Assembly (NCBI GenBank): GCA_017506865.1
Contig: JAFCMP010000468.1
Coordinates: 1-64,000, forward strand
Source: Tribonema minus
Lineage: Eukaryota; Sar; Xanthophyceae; Tribonematales; Tribonemataceae
Direction of reading: 5' to 3'
DNA: 64,000 nucleotides
How positions within the stretch are numbered: the stretch's first letter is position 1; each line of letters begins with the position of its first letter. This document shows positions 22,567 to 33,982 of the stretch, piece after piece. A program made the position numbers and the translations under genes. The notes under the pieces are model-generated. The model made no database searches, was not told the origin of the DNA, and saw only the letters and a list, made by a program, of their open reading frames with translations.

Positions 22567-24300
22567 ATGAGCGCCTATCAACTGCCCCCCAAACCCTCGT
22601 ATGCCCCTGCTACTCTCTTCCCGCGGGCACGTCATCGAGAACGTAGTGCGCACGCAAGCAGGGCGTTGCCTCTCTCTAGGCATGCACGGTGCCCGCCTTG
22701 CTACTGCAAGGTTGAACTCTTAGATCTAACTTGACTTGCCTGCAGGCCCCGCGTACGATGCTGATGGAAGTGTTGAGGACTCTGGCTGCGATCTCCCTCG
22801 TGCTTGACCGTGTGCGTCTTGGCCTCGTATGTGCCTGCCCCTCCGCGGCGAGCTGTCGGCGTGCTTTGAGCTGCACAAGCGCGAGTGTGACTCTTAGCTT
22901 CTCTAGGAGATCTCGAACATGCGCGAGGCGAGGCTTCGGTGTTCTCAGCTTCTACATGGTAGGATCTCGAATACACCGCGAATACGCTTTCTTCAGCCCA
23001 ACCAACACTAAAGGCGCAAAAATGAAGACGCTCAGCTGCTCTGAGGGAAGTGTGTTGCGTGAACCGCCTCAGACCGTCCTCGATTGTCAAAAAAACATGC
23101 CTTCAAGAAGCTCGAACTTTCGATGCAGAATAAATGTCACACGGAACAAAAGTGGGTGGACGTGAGGGTCAAGCTGCTGCAAGAAACTATCAACGCAGAG
23201 ACTCAGGTAGATGCCAAGCTCAATGAATCCAGCACTTCGTTTATTTGGGTCTGCGGCATATGCATACAACATACATCCCTTGTAAAAAAAACGTTTATTC
23301 TCTCAACCTTTTGAAGTTGAAGTTGAAGTGGCGCTATTCAAAAGTATCTGCAGTGCGAAGCTCGGTGCGGCTGTACGAAGCGCGCAGCTATTGACATGTG
23401 AAGAGCAATGCTTGATGCAGGCGCGCCCAAGACGCGCCAGGAGAAGCTCGAAGGTGCTCCTGCGCTCAATGCTTCCCACGAGCAAGATGTGAGCCGCCTT
23501 CGCGACGGTGCGTCTTCTGCTGGAGCTGTCCTCAAATCGTCAGCAGCTCTTGACTTGGAGCGAATGGGTGCTGGCGGGCTACCTCACGCTGCTAAGAGAA
23601 GCAAAACGGAGGGCGAGCAGCGCAGCCCAGCACCCGGCAGCGCCGCTCCACGTTCCGGGGACGCTGTGGTGGAGGCACCGGCAGCGCGTGCTGCTGATAC
23701 TGCTGACGAGGAGCATGATAGCTCAGAGGCGACCGCGCCCGCAAAAAACGAGCCAAAGTACCAGGAGTGCTTGCTCAGTCACACCACCAGCAGCTGCAGC
23801 AGCAACAGCCACATAGCGGCCACGAAATGAATGATATAGCAAACATCTCAAAGAAGAAGAAGAAGAAGAAGAAGAAGTCGAAGCCGCCGCCCCCGTCACC
23901 TTCACCGACGCTGGCGCTGCAATCGCAGACACAGCAGAAGCAGGTCCTGCAGCAACAGAACATTCTCAGGCAGACCCACCCCGTCCCAGCGGCATCCGCA
24001 TCAAAGAGGAAGATCAGTGCAGCGCTGCCCCAGATGCTGCAGAACGGCAAGACCGGCGCAGCTGACGGCGATGCATCCGGCCTGCCGCTGGAGGCACCGC
24101 GCTCAACTGTTGCAGGGGAGAACTGGCGTGCACGCATCTACCACCAAGAAGTGAAATCGGTGCTGCAGCGCAGGAAACGTTACGCTTGCTCGAGCAAGGC
24201 GCCGCGCTGGACAGCAAGAGGTGCACGACGCGTTCTTGGCGCTCATACGCAAGGACATGTGACATGGCCCGAAGGGTGCTCCCACAAATAAACTGCAAGG
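22567..24300 (+). CDS. Provisional upstream exons of the Smr-domain gene (low confidence)
   Basis: Possible start at ATG 22567 (MSAYQLPPKPSYAPATLFPR). A second piece follows a TGCAG acceptor at about 22747 (PAYDADGSVEDSGCDLP), and a third lies at about 23072-23207 (LSKKHAFKKLELSMQNKC, ending ETINAETQ before GTAGAT). These three could join in phase. Further on, 23540-23760 reads as a nuclear-type acidic/Ala-rich tract (AAKRSKTEGEQRSPAPG) and 23850-24140 holds a nine-Lys run followed by Pro/Gln-rich sequence. The links among the later blocks and to the Smr exon at 24840 are not resolved. A weak candidate for the DxHG box of the Smr fold is RHDFHHL at about 24311. Confidence 0.3.
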
Positions 24301-24839
24301 GCAAACCCCGGCGGCACGACTTCCACCACCTGTGGCCTACCGGTTGCCAAGGTGGGTGCTCCTTCACAGCATCACAGCGATTGTATGAAGTGTGTCATGG
24401 ACAGACTGCCGCATTCAAGTGTACCAGATGGCATGAAACCACACTGCAGATTTGCATCATTTCACAGGTCGATGTAGTGTAATGCGAGACATTGAAGCTT
24501 TCAACTGGAAGTGCACGCAGTTTTGCAGCATTGGGATGTGCCGTATTGCATCAAGTTAAAAGTGGTTACATCAGCCAGAACAAGCAGTTGCTCTGCCCTT
24601 ATAGAATTGCGGGCTGTGCTTGTTGACAGAGCAGAGCGCAGCACATGTTGCCATGGGCCTGGTGTCCCCATCTAGCACATCAATGTGAACGCATCATTCG
24701 ATACAGTGTGCCTCAGGCATTGGTTTGCACAGAAGACAGCTTTTCAGCGCACAACCATTCCATGCGATTGTATCATACAGCCATGCCTCACGGATTTCAC
24801 CCACCGCCGTGTCATGCAATGTGTGTACAATGGCTGCAG

Positions 24840-25343
24840 CTGTTGCTGATGGAGACAATCGAGCCGCAGGTAGTGGAGCACGGCAGAGTGCACCTTGTGA
24901 CTGGGCAAGGCCTCCACAGCGCCCGGGCCAGACCAAAGAGTCGCCCGGTGGTGCTCGCGCACTTCACGGAACACCCGCTGGGTTTCACCGCCACAAGCAC
25001 CGACCCAGGCACGGTATACATCGACGCGGGAAGTGCTTGGAGAGACGAGGCCGCGCGGCGGCATGTAGCCACCGTCGCACAAACCGCCAGGGAGCGGATT
25101 CTCGACGCAGCGGAGGCCGAGTACCCTCACAGCCGCTTCGGTTACGCGTGGCTCAACAAGATCGATCTGCGCGTGCGCGGCCCCTCGGTGCCGCCGCCGT
25201 ATGCCGGGCCAGTTCCTGCAGCGGGCTTGTACAGCGGCACTGGCCCAGGTGTGCGGCGACGCCCGACGCTTTCCGTGCCAGCGGCGCCCCGCTTCGCCCC
25301 TCCCGTGCTCACGCCTCCGGGCATGGGCGTACATAGCATCTAG
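24840..25343 (+). CDS. Smr-type domain, terminal exon
   Basis: After a GGCTGCAG acceptor the frame runs LLLMETIEPQVVEHGRVHLV, then TGQGLHSARARPKSRPVVLA, then a segment ending in TVYIDAG. This fits the C-terminal half of the Smr (small MutS-related) fold: the (I/V)xTGxGxHS loop, the basic x(R/K)PxV helix, and the final strand. Smr domains bind nucleic acid and many are endonucleases. The N-terminal half with the LDxHG box must lie in an upstream exon that was not securely placed. The domain is followed by a helix-rich Ala/Arg segment and a Pro/Gly-rich tail ending at TAG 25341-25343. Confidence 0.65.
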   Translation: MLLMETIEPQVVEHGRVHLVTGQGLHSARARPKSRPVVLAHFTEHPLGFTATSTDPGTVYIDAGSAWRDEAARRHVATVAQTARERILDAAEAEYPHSRFGYAWLNKIDLRVRGPSVPPPYAGPVPAAGLYSGTGPGVRRRPTLSVPAAPRFAPPVLTPPGMGVHSI

Positions 25344-26439
25344 AGTAGTGCACACCATGCATGCGCGTTGAGGAATTTTGTACCAGTAGCGGGTATGGTT
25401 AGGGCAGATGGATGCTCTGATTAGAGTTTCGGAGACAATAGTGCATCTGTGTGTGTAGCGTTTTGCAGACACGAATTAAATCTTGCACGGCGGCAACACG
25501 CCACCGCATTCTTGCGACCGACCCAGTGAACATCCGCACAGTGCATCTCCCAGCTTATTCCTCGTGCATGCAGATGGTACCAGTCAATACATTTTTCATG
25601 CGCGATATGCAGGTTGTTGTGCATGATCATGATGTCGTGCGCTCTGTTATGTTCCTGGTCTTTATGTAACTTCCCTTGCTTGTACATTGGGCATTTGTGG
25701 CCTTGTGAGCAAGTAAGTGTTGACGATGAACAGCTACCTTGCCACTTGGCAGTTAGCCACTTGGCAGTTACAGTCATCTATCAAACTTGAATAGTTTCAC
25801 AGCATGCCTGGTGTTTTTCGGAAACCAGAATCATCACAACTTGCAGGAGAGCAGGCTTCGGGCCTGCCAGCGGTCTCCATCTTGAGCGGTCATCGCCAAA
25901 AAATGTAGATGCATGCATTGGTGCCAGCATATCAACAAATTTGACACTTCAAGCTCTTTCTCTGTGGCTCAAAGCTCTGTGATTATCCTACAAAATATGC
26001 GGATGCCCAAACTGCCTGCACCACCATGCAATGACCGTGTCATGAGACCTGGAGGTGCCAAAAGACGCGCTGGAACAGAAGCCCAAACAGTGCCATAATG
26101 TGCATGTCACACAACAGCAAAGAACGAAAAACGTCCTTGCATGATGACGGCCACCATAGCACTTCAAACGCAGCGGTGCGCTGAGGCAGCGCAGCCGCGG
26201 CAGACCACCGCTTCGCAATCTCTACAGTACAGCAATTGTTGTGGCCAGGGCCGCTCCTGAACACCTGAGAACGGCTCCGTGCCTGATCAAGTGCTGCACG
26301 CGCACCGCCTCAAAGTTTAGCGCGTGCCCCGTCTGTGCGCAGCGCGTTCCCTATGTGCGGGTAACTGCCACCATGCCGTCGTCAAAAATCGTGATGTGAC
26401 ATGCGCGCAGTCGTCAAAAATTGTGATGTGGCATACGCG

Positions 26440-26650
26440 CGGTCGTCGCGCGCATCAGCGGAGCTCAGCGCGTCAGTGCTCCGTGCATCGGCGTGTCGGC
26501 GTTCTAACGCGCCATGGCGTGCAGTCAGTGCTCAGCTTGTCAGCGCTCCGTGCGTGACCACTCAGCGCGTCAGCGCTCAGCAAGTCATGGCGTGCGACGC
26601 TCAGCGCGTGCGCATACCAAAAGCGTCAGCGCTTGATGCGTCAGCGCGCT
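26440..26650. repeat. Minisatellite of GCGTCAGCGCTC-like units (unit 1)
   Basis: Imperfect 10-12-bp units. Counterparts lie at about 32150-32360, 37800-38270 (split by a 253-bp element) and 49350-49560. Confidence 0.7.
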
Positions 26651-27031
26651 GCATGCATGTGCGGCAACGAGCAAGTTTGTGTGGACCGTCAATGTTTCTG
26701 ATCCGCCCGGGCCGCTGCAGTAATTACAGGCTGACGCTGCCTGGTGTCAAAACATGACGGCATCGCTCAGCCAGAGCATGACGAGGCACACTGTGGCATC
26801 CTAGCCCGCGCACGTTGAAAGTGATCATTTCTGGTATGCCGCCCAGCCAGATCTTTCCCGCAAACGCCAGAAAAGGTGGGTCGAGCGTTGGACCGTTAAA
26901 GCCACCCCCGTGAGAGAAGGAAGGCAGCAGCGCCAGCGCTGGCGCGGCTTCATCAGTCACTCTTAGCTGCTCGAAGTCTTCAAGACACACAGCCTTCAAA
27001 GACTCGCAATCGTAGTCAGACCGGCACCACC

Positions 27032-28267
27032 ATGATGGGAGCACGCATCCTGCTCGGTTTCGCCATGGCCCTAGCCACCGCGTACAGCTGCACGACAGAG
27101 GTGTGGCAGGCCGGTGGCGTGAAGAAATGCGTTGACCCCTGCGACTACAGCAATGTCATATGGGACAGGCACGGTGAGTGCAGTGCAATCCTCGACACTT
27201 GAATCAGCCACGACAGGCCAGCGCTTTGCGTGCAGGCCTGGTGTTAACCGCGTGAAAGCATTGGTGCACCAACGCTACTGCTGTACGAACGAGACCTCGC
27301 ACTAAGCTGCGCACCACTAGTAGATTAGGCGGCTCAGCAGTGTTTGCGCTTGGCTCCCCGCGGGACTACACTGCAACAGCAAGCCGGCTCGAGCTCATGC
27401 GCTCCATCTGCCGCCGTCTGCTGCCTGCCACAGGCAACGCCATGTGCCTGCAGTACCAACTGACAACAGGCGGTCAACAGATCTGGTGAGGCGCATCTCT
27501 GCCGATAGCAATTGCTGCTTGCATTTGTAGCATTGAAGAAAGATGCTCGCTGCATGCATGTACCGTGCGTGGTAAGCTTTCAGGGTACCTATTGAATGTT
27601 GAAGCTTGGTTTCGTCAAGAGATGATCTGCATGAGCTTCAAACCACCAAGGAGGCGCTACACCAAATCATGCCTGAATACATTTGAATGCCTGTGATCAT
27701 TCATGTAGTAAGATCCCGAATTGTGTCGCAGTCCTCCAGTACTTGAGCTCTTTTGTAGACATGTCAAGGAAGCCTTCGCAGATCTACTAGTATATACATG
27801 GCGTGCTCAGTGGGTGTGCAACAGGCGGTCTACTCTTTTGTGTAAAGGTCTTCAAAGCACTGACAGCTGCTTGGCCCCGTGTGCTCCAGATGTAATGCTC
27901 TAGCCCTTGCACACGCCATTCCGCGCATACATGAAGGCCATGCATCATTGTTGTTTCAGCGCAGTGAGCCGCATCGTATGTCTGCATTGGCGTTGCAGTG
28001 CCAGGCCTCAGCACTGCTGCCCAGAGCCGCTCTAACGCCGCTGTGACACCGCTTCCGCTGTCCTGCAGCCCGTGGTCCAACATCGCGTACGACGCCGACG
28101 GTACGCCGCTGTGCATGGTCTCACAGAACAATAAGGAGCTGTGCAAGACGTCCAGCATCGCCTACGACCACGCGCACCGGCCCGTGTGCGTGTCCACAGG
28201 CGACGGCTTCAGCTGCCCCGCCGAGAGGATCAGATACAATGACGCGCACGATCCCTACTGCGCGTGA
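27032..28267 (+). CDS. Secreted ten-cysteine protein with four C-x14-C modules, array copy 1
   Basis: Exons 27032-27173, 27434-27485 and 28069-28267 join in phase (1, 2) into 131 codons, giving 130 residues. MMGARILLGFAMALATAYS is a signal peptide. The mature part has ten cysteines and four modules with exactly 14 residues between the cysteines: CDYSNVIWDRHGNAMC, CPWSNIAYDADGTPLC, CKTSSIAYDHAHRPVC and CPAERIRYNDAHDPYC. The shared core is an Ile or Val, an aromatic-Asp (or Tyr-Asn-Asp) step, and a residue close to Pro before the last Cys. The exon 2/3 junction falls exactly at the start of module 2. No known family is recognised; a secreted disulfide-rich surface or wall protein is a reasonable guess. 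ATG 27032 is followed by a second ATG at 27035. Confidence 0.8.
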
Positions 28268-30567
28268 GCGCGCATGGCGGCGGCAACAGGCTCGAAGGTG
28301 CCGCAAGACTTGGTGGCTCGCTTCGCCCCATATACTGTTGCAGTGATCGTGTGCCCGCCTCAGTGCACACTGTGAGCCTAAACAAGGCGACCTTTGTACT
28401 GTACTGGGAGCTCAAACACGACAGGCCTTACTGCAGTTGTGTGTGTCATTGCTCAGCAAATGGGCATTGTAGTAGTGGTAGAGCCGTTCAATGGTGCCAG
28501 TTCAGGGTGGAGTTCAAGTCACGATGGCAGAAGTTGCCTGAGAGGTGTGTGTGTTGCTGTAGAGTGCTGTGCCACTGTGTGGAACCAGCGGGCAACAGCC
28601 ATGGCTTTGTGGTGAGGTTGGGCTGGCAGAGCACAAACTGTACAGTTAACACTTGAGAGTCGCGAAGCCGCTACCTGTTCCATGTGAAGGGGACACTGTG
28701 TGTGCCATCTTGTTGACTGCAGGTTATGTGTTGGCCGCTTTGTGAGCATTGATGAATGACAACCATTCCATATGAACTGATGTGCATCAGCTCTTTTGTC
28801 TGAGTGTTGTTCACGTGGAGCAAGACCAGGACATCCACTGACTTGGCTGTACATAGATTGGTATTTTTGTACACGCACTTGGTGGATGTGAGACTGGTGC
28901 AAGCATTATGCAGCAGATTGAATTGTTGCGTAAGCTCTACAGGCTGCCTGAATCGACACAGCTGCGCACCTGCGAAACCATACACGTGAGGCGCATGAAA
29001 CGTCAATGTGTTGGAGGCGAATGCCATAAACTTTGCAGGTTGCATACACTCAAGTATAGACTTGACGTTGAGCTGGAATGTGCTGGAGGCGAATGCCATA
29101 AGCTTCGCAGGTTGCATACTACACCTATGCAAAGACAGTGGAGTGCATGTCGAACCAACGAGAGCTGGCGTTCAATATGATTGACCTGAATTGCTGCATG
29201 AACATCACAACAAGCCAGTCAAGCGCCCCGCCTCATCCTACCCCGTCATGTGCTCGGTACTGTCATGCCAAGCGGACAACGCCCAAAAAGGCAGGTCCCG
29301 GAATGTAGTCATGGTCAGGCACAACTTCAGATTCAGGGGGAAGGTTGGTGCACGATGGCGCGCACGCATCGTGCCTCAGCCTCCACACCAGTTTCAAGAA
29401 CCTGCTTGTTAACAAGATGCGGCGGCGTGCAGGTGCCCATGGCGTGGGGGAACACGCCGTGACGCCGCCTCCCACGCAAGCTCACCCTCGAGGGCCCTCC
29501 CCTGCCGTGCCTGTAGTAGCCCAGCGCTGACAGGGCCCCCTGGTGCACATGAGTGGGGACCGCCGCAGACTCTGCACGCGCACAGCAGAGATACAGCGTG
29601 AGCACCCAAGTACATGCTCATGCAAGGCCACATAATGAGTGCACGATGGCGATGTGCATACCCGTCAGGAGTTGAAGTGAAGTTGTATCAAGCGTTCAGC
29701 CGCTCAGCATCCAGCGAACTTCAGCGAGGTAGCGGATGAAGTGATTTCACCCACTGACTCACTCACTCACTCACCCAATGACTCACCTTTCTGTGCTCAC
29801 GCCGCACCTTCCCCCACGAGCGCGCCAACAGCGCATAGCGGGCCCAGCGTGTGCCGAACTTCACAACAGCGCGGAGCCTGCTGTGCAGAGAAGCAGAGGT
29901 GGCGCCTGCATGGCACGAGTGTGTGCGCGTCTATAACGCAAGCCTTGCTCGGTCAAGCTCTACTGTGAATAGCTTAGCAGCCAATGCTGCAGCTGTGCAC
30001 TTGTGTACACGCCAACAGCTATGTGCCGCAGCGTTGTTGCACGGCGACGCTGCTGGCGCCTTCACTGTCGTCGCCTCCGCCGCAGCCGTCCGGGCAACGC
30101 CGCTACAAGAGTGCATATGCAGCAGCCGCATGCGCCGAGTCCAATGCTGAAGGGCGCCCGCCGCGGTGGTGCTGTCAGGCGGAGCACTGCCTTGCAAGTG
30201 CGACGCCTTGAAGTTACGCCATGGCCGTGTGCCCCCCACGTCGCAAGCGTCGTGAGCGCAAACGCCGCGCTGCGTGGGCTGCCGCACATGAGCGCGCCAG
30301 GCCACGCCACGCGTGCGCCGCTTGCGTCGACAGAGAGGCTCATTTGGCGCACACGGGGGCGAAGCGCGCGAGCGCGGCGCGTGTTCCCCCGGGGCCCCGC
30401 GGAGAGCGGGTGCTGCCGCCGCCGCGGACCGCGCCGCCGCGGCGTGTCGCAGCGCCGCATTCACACGCCCTGCGATTGCTGCGCGCTGTCGACGTGGCGT
30501 CGTACAGCGCTGCCACTGCTGGGCGCGCGCGCTCACGGCGGCGACGCTCTGGCGGCGGTGCTGAGCG

Positions 30568-30571
30568 CTGC

Positions 30572-30627
<56 letters not shown>
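30568..30627. repeat. CTG microsatellite in unit 1
   Basis: About 20 CTG units with one CTA. The unit 2 counterpart is 36347-36398. After the insert, the unit 3 counterpart is 47863-47917, where an internal stretch is inverted to CAGCAG. Confidence 0.9.
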
Positions 30628-30628
<1 letters not shown>

Positions 30629-31154
30629 GCTAGCGCTGCGCGTGGTACGCGGGCTCGAAGCCCTGCGCCACGGTGCGCGCTGCGCGGCGGCGCCTGCGGC
30701 GCCCAGCTCCGCGAGCAGCGCCGTCAGCAGCGCTCTGCGCGGCCGGTCGCCCATCCAGGTGACCTGGGGCTCTGAACGGCGCGAGCCTTTTCGTTTTTAG
30801 TCATGGCACGCACAAGCCTCCGTAGATGTAGTTACTGCAAAGCCCGATCTATCGTGTGCTCAGCCCATGCGGTCCAGGACATAAGTATACAGCTTCACTT
30901 CCTGAGGCGGGAGAGGTTGAAAAAAAAGTCTCAGGGTAAGGGCTACTTAGGGTTTGGGCCAGAAACCCTTTTTGGCGCTGATTGCCAGCGTGGTGGTGTT
31001 GATGTGCTAAGCGTGGCAGCACGGCTTAATGGCAATGCAGATGTAATCCCACAGCATGCCATATACCATAATCTCAATGCAACAGAAAACATGAGGTGGT
31101 GATGTTTTAGATTCAAGCAAATGTTGAGGCAATGGTCTCTGACTTGCTTTAAGC

Positions 31155-31220
31155 GCAACTTATAAAAGAGGCTCTCTGTTCCGGGTCGCTCGCCCCCCCT
31201 TCCTTCAGGAGGGGGGTGCT
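31155..31220 (+). promoter_or_regulatory. TATAAAAG plus C6/G6 hairpin at unit end
   Basis: ACTTATAAAAGAGGC is followed by a hairpin with arms CCCCCC and GGGGGG around TTCCTTCAGGA. The pair repeats at about 36930-36995 and 48455-48520. It could be a promoter for a transcript entering the next unit, but unit 1 has no such element upstream, so it is not required by copy 1 of the gene. Confidence 0.3.
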
Positions 31221-31631
31221 TGCTTGACGTCATGCGCCCTATTGTGCTCCTGGTCTTGATGACTTCACTTGCTTGTACATTGGGCAATTGTGGCCTTGTG
31301 AGCAAGTAAGTGGTGACGATGAACGGCTACCTTGCCACTTGGCAGTTAGCTACTTGGCAGTTACAGTCAACTATCAACCAAAAGCAGTTTCATAGCATGC
31401 CTGGTGTTTGTCAGAAACCAGAATCACTACAAATCACAGCAGAGCAGGCTTCGGGCCTGCCAGCGGTCTGCATCTTGAGCGGTCATCGCCAAAAAATGTA
31501 GTGCACGCATTGGTTTCAGCGCATCAACACATTTGACGCTTCAAACTCTTTCACTGTGGCTCAAAGCTCTGTGATTATCCTACAAAATATGCGGACGCCC
31601 AAACTGCCTGCACCACCACGCAATGACCGCG

Positions 31632-31740
31632 TGCGCCCAGGTGCTCAATGCAACGCATTTCGACCTGGTGGTCAATGCAACGCATTTCGACCTGTACGAC
31701 AATACAGGGCGAAATGCGTTGCATTGAGCACCTGGGCGCA
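31632..31740. mobile_element. Short palindromic element with 31-bp perfect terminal inverted repeats
   Basis: Ends at 31632-31662 and 31710-31740 are perfect inverted repeats beginning TGCGCCCAGGTGCTCAATGC. The other units lack the insert and read straight through CAATGACCGTGTCATGAG. The flanks suggest a short target duplication (ACCGCG/ACCGTG). The interior (about 31667-31705) matches the reverse complement of the right end of the element at 37873-38125, so this is a rearranged derivative of the same family. Confidence 0.7.
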
Positions 31741-32780
31741 CCACCGTGTCATGAGACCTGGAGGTGCCAAAAGACGCGCTGGAACAGGAGCCCAAACAGT
31801 GCCATAATGTGCATCCCACACAGCAGCAAAGAACGAGAAACGTCCTTGCATGATGTCACTAAAGCGATGCAAACGCAGCGGTGTGCTGAGGCAACGCAGC
31901 CCCAGCAGACCACCGCTTCGCAATCTCTACAGTAGAGCAATTGTTGTGGCCAGGGCCGCTCGTAACCACCCAGAACGGCTCCGTGCCAGATCAGGTGCTG
32001 CACGCGCACCGCCTCTAAGTTTAGCGCGTGCCCCGTCCGACTGTGCGCAGCGCGTTCCCCATGTACGCGTAACTGCCACCATGCCGTCGTAAAAAATCGT
32101 GATGTGGCATGCACGCAGTCGTCAAAAATCGTGATGTGGCATACGCGCAGTCGTCGCGCGCATCAACGGAGCTCAGCGCGTCAGTGCTCCGTGCATCGGC
32201 GTGTCGGTGTTCTAACGCGCCATGGCGTGCAGTCACTGCTCAGCTTGTCAACGCTCCGTGCGTGACCACTCAGCGCGTCAACGCTCAGCAAGTCATGGCG
32301 TGCGACGCTCAGCGCGTGCACATACCAAAAGCGTCAGCGCTTGATGCGTCAGCGCGCTGCATGCATGTGCGGCAACGAGCAAGTTTGTGGACCGTCAATG
32401 TTTTTGATCCGCCCGGGCCGCTGTAGTAATTACAAGGCTGACGCTGCCTGGTGTCAAAACATGACGGCATCGCTCAGCCAGAGCATGACGAGACACACTG
32501 TGGCATCCTAGCCCCCGTGCGTTTGAAAGTGATCATTTCTCGTGTGCTTGAATGAAAGTGATCATTTCTCGTATGCCGCCATCAAAGCCGACCAGCCAGA
32601 TCTTTCCCGCAAACGCCAGAAAAGGTGTGTCGGCCGTTGGACCGTTAAAGCCATCCTCGTGAGAGAAGGAAGGCAGCAGCGCCAGCGCTGCGCGGCTTCA
32701 TCAGGCACTCTTAGCTGCTCGAAGTCTTCAAGGCACACACCCTTCAAAGCTAGCAATCGTAGTCAAGACCGGGCAGCATC

Positions 32781-33982
32781 ATGATAGGAGCGCTCATCCT
32801 GCTCGGTCCCTCACCACCGCGTACAGCTGCACGACAGAGGTGTAGCAGGCCGGTGGCGTGAAGAAATGCCTTGACCCCTGCGATTACAGCAATGTCATCT
32901 GGGACAGACACGGTGAGTGCAGTGTAGCTCCCGACACTTGAACGGCTACTGAGGCCAGCGCTTTGCAAAGCGCATGAATGGATTGGTAAACCTGCGCTAC
33001 TCAAGCTGTGTGCATCAGTGATGTACGAAAGAAAGATTAACGCTGCTGCGCGCCATGAATAGAGTAGGCGGCTCAGCAGCGTTTGCGCTTGGCTCCGCGG
33101 AGCTGCACTGCACCAGCAATCAGGCTCGAGCTCAAACTTTTTATTTAAATCAATTGCCGCCGTCTGCTGCCTGCCACAGGCAACGCCATGTGCCTGCAGT
33201 ACCAGCTGACAACAGGCGGTCAACAGATCTGGTGAGGCGCATCTCTGCCGATAGCCATTGCTGCTCAACGCACTGACCGGTGCATGGCTCCGTGTGCCCC
33301 GAAAAGGAGTGCTCTACCCCATGCGCACGCCACACAGCGCATACATGAACTCCAAGCATCATTGTTGTTTGTCAGCGCACATGCCCGGGGCAAGCAGTAT
33401 GGCATCGTGCTCCCGGCACCAGTGATCACGACGGGCATTGCGCCTCCTTGTGAACACAACATGATGCACTGATGTTCAACTTGCTCTCATCGGATGCAAA
33501 GTGGTAGATTTTGGTCAAGGGCTACTGAGTGTGGCTACTACTAGTAAGTATTCATGATGCATTGTATTGTTGCCCGCATTCCACCCCATGCAGCCTCACT
33601 GAATTTACAAGCGGAAGCTTCGACGGCGCCCCAGCTCCACAAGCCTCGCAAGCACGACCCTTACATAGCTACATGCCTGAGCCACATCATAGTATGCTGC
33701 ATAAGCTTTGCAGTGCCAGGCCTTCGCACCGCTGCCCAGTCCGACCCCTAACGCCACTGTGACGCCGCTCCGCTGCCCTGCAGCCCGTGGTCCAACATCG
33801 CGTACGACGCCGACGGTACGCCGCTGTGCATGGTCTCACAGAACAATCAGGAGCTCTGCAAGACGTCCAGCATCGCCTATGACCACGCGCACCGGCCCGT
33901 GTGCGTGTCCACAGGCGACGGCTTCAGCTGCCCCGCCGAGAGGATCAGATACAACGACGCGCACGACCCCTTCTGCGCGTGA
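32781..33982 (+). pseudogene. Cys-module gene, array copy 2, exon 1 ruined
   Basis: The counterpart exons are 32781-32912, 33180-33231 and 33784-33982. Exon 1 is 10 bases shorter than in the other copies, with loss inside the signal-peptide region, and the family frame also meets a TAG where other copies have TGG in EVWQAGG. Exons 2 and 3 remain open and closely match the other copies; exon 3 differs by NNQELC and DPFC. Either this copy is recently dead, or it starts elsewhere and its product is not secreted the same way. Confidence 0.75.

Larger units (their letters stand above)
25630..31224 (+). repeat. Tandem array unit 1 (about 5.6 kb)
   Basis: Direct-repeat unit. The same landmarks recur in order in the next units: the TGTACATTGGGC block (25681, 31274, 37049, 48576), the GCGTCAGCGCTC minisatellite, the Cys-module gene, its 3' region, an ACTCACTCACTC block, a GC-rich block with a CTG tract, TATAAAAG and a C6/G6 hairpin. 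The left edge of homology is at about 25630. Between 25344 and 25630 nothing else is seen. Confidence 0.9.

Noticed and set aside
28264-28656. Cys-rich open frame directly after Cys-module gene copy 1, present in units 1, 2 and 4
   Set aside because: Replaced in unit 3 and overlapping the likely 3' UTR; cysteine spacing shows no pattern.
29931-30536. Minus-strand open frame of about 200 codons recurring in units 1-3, with length changes in multiples of three
   Set aside because: Arg/Ala-rich, GC-driven composition without motifs or splice context; the units are so similar that conserved openness is not evidence.
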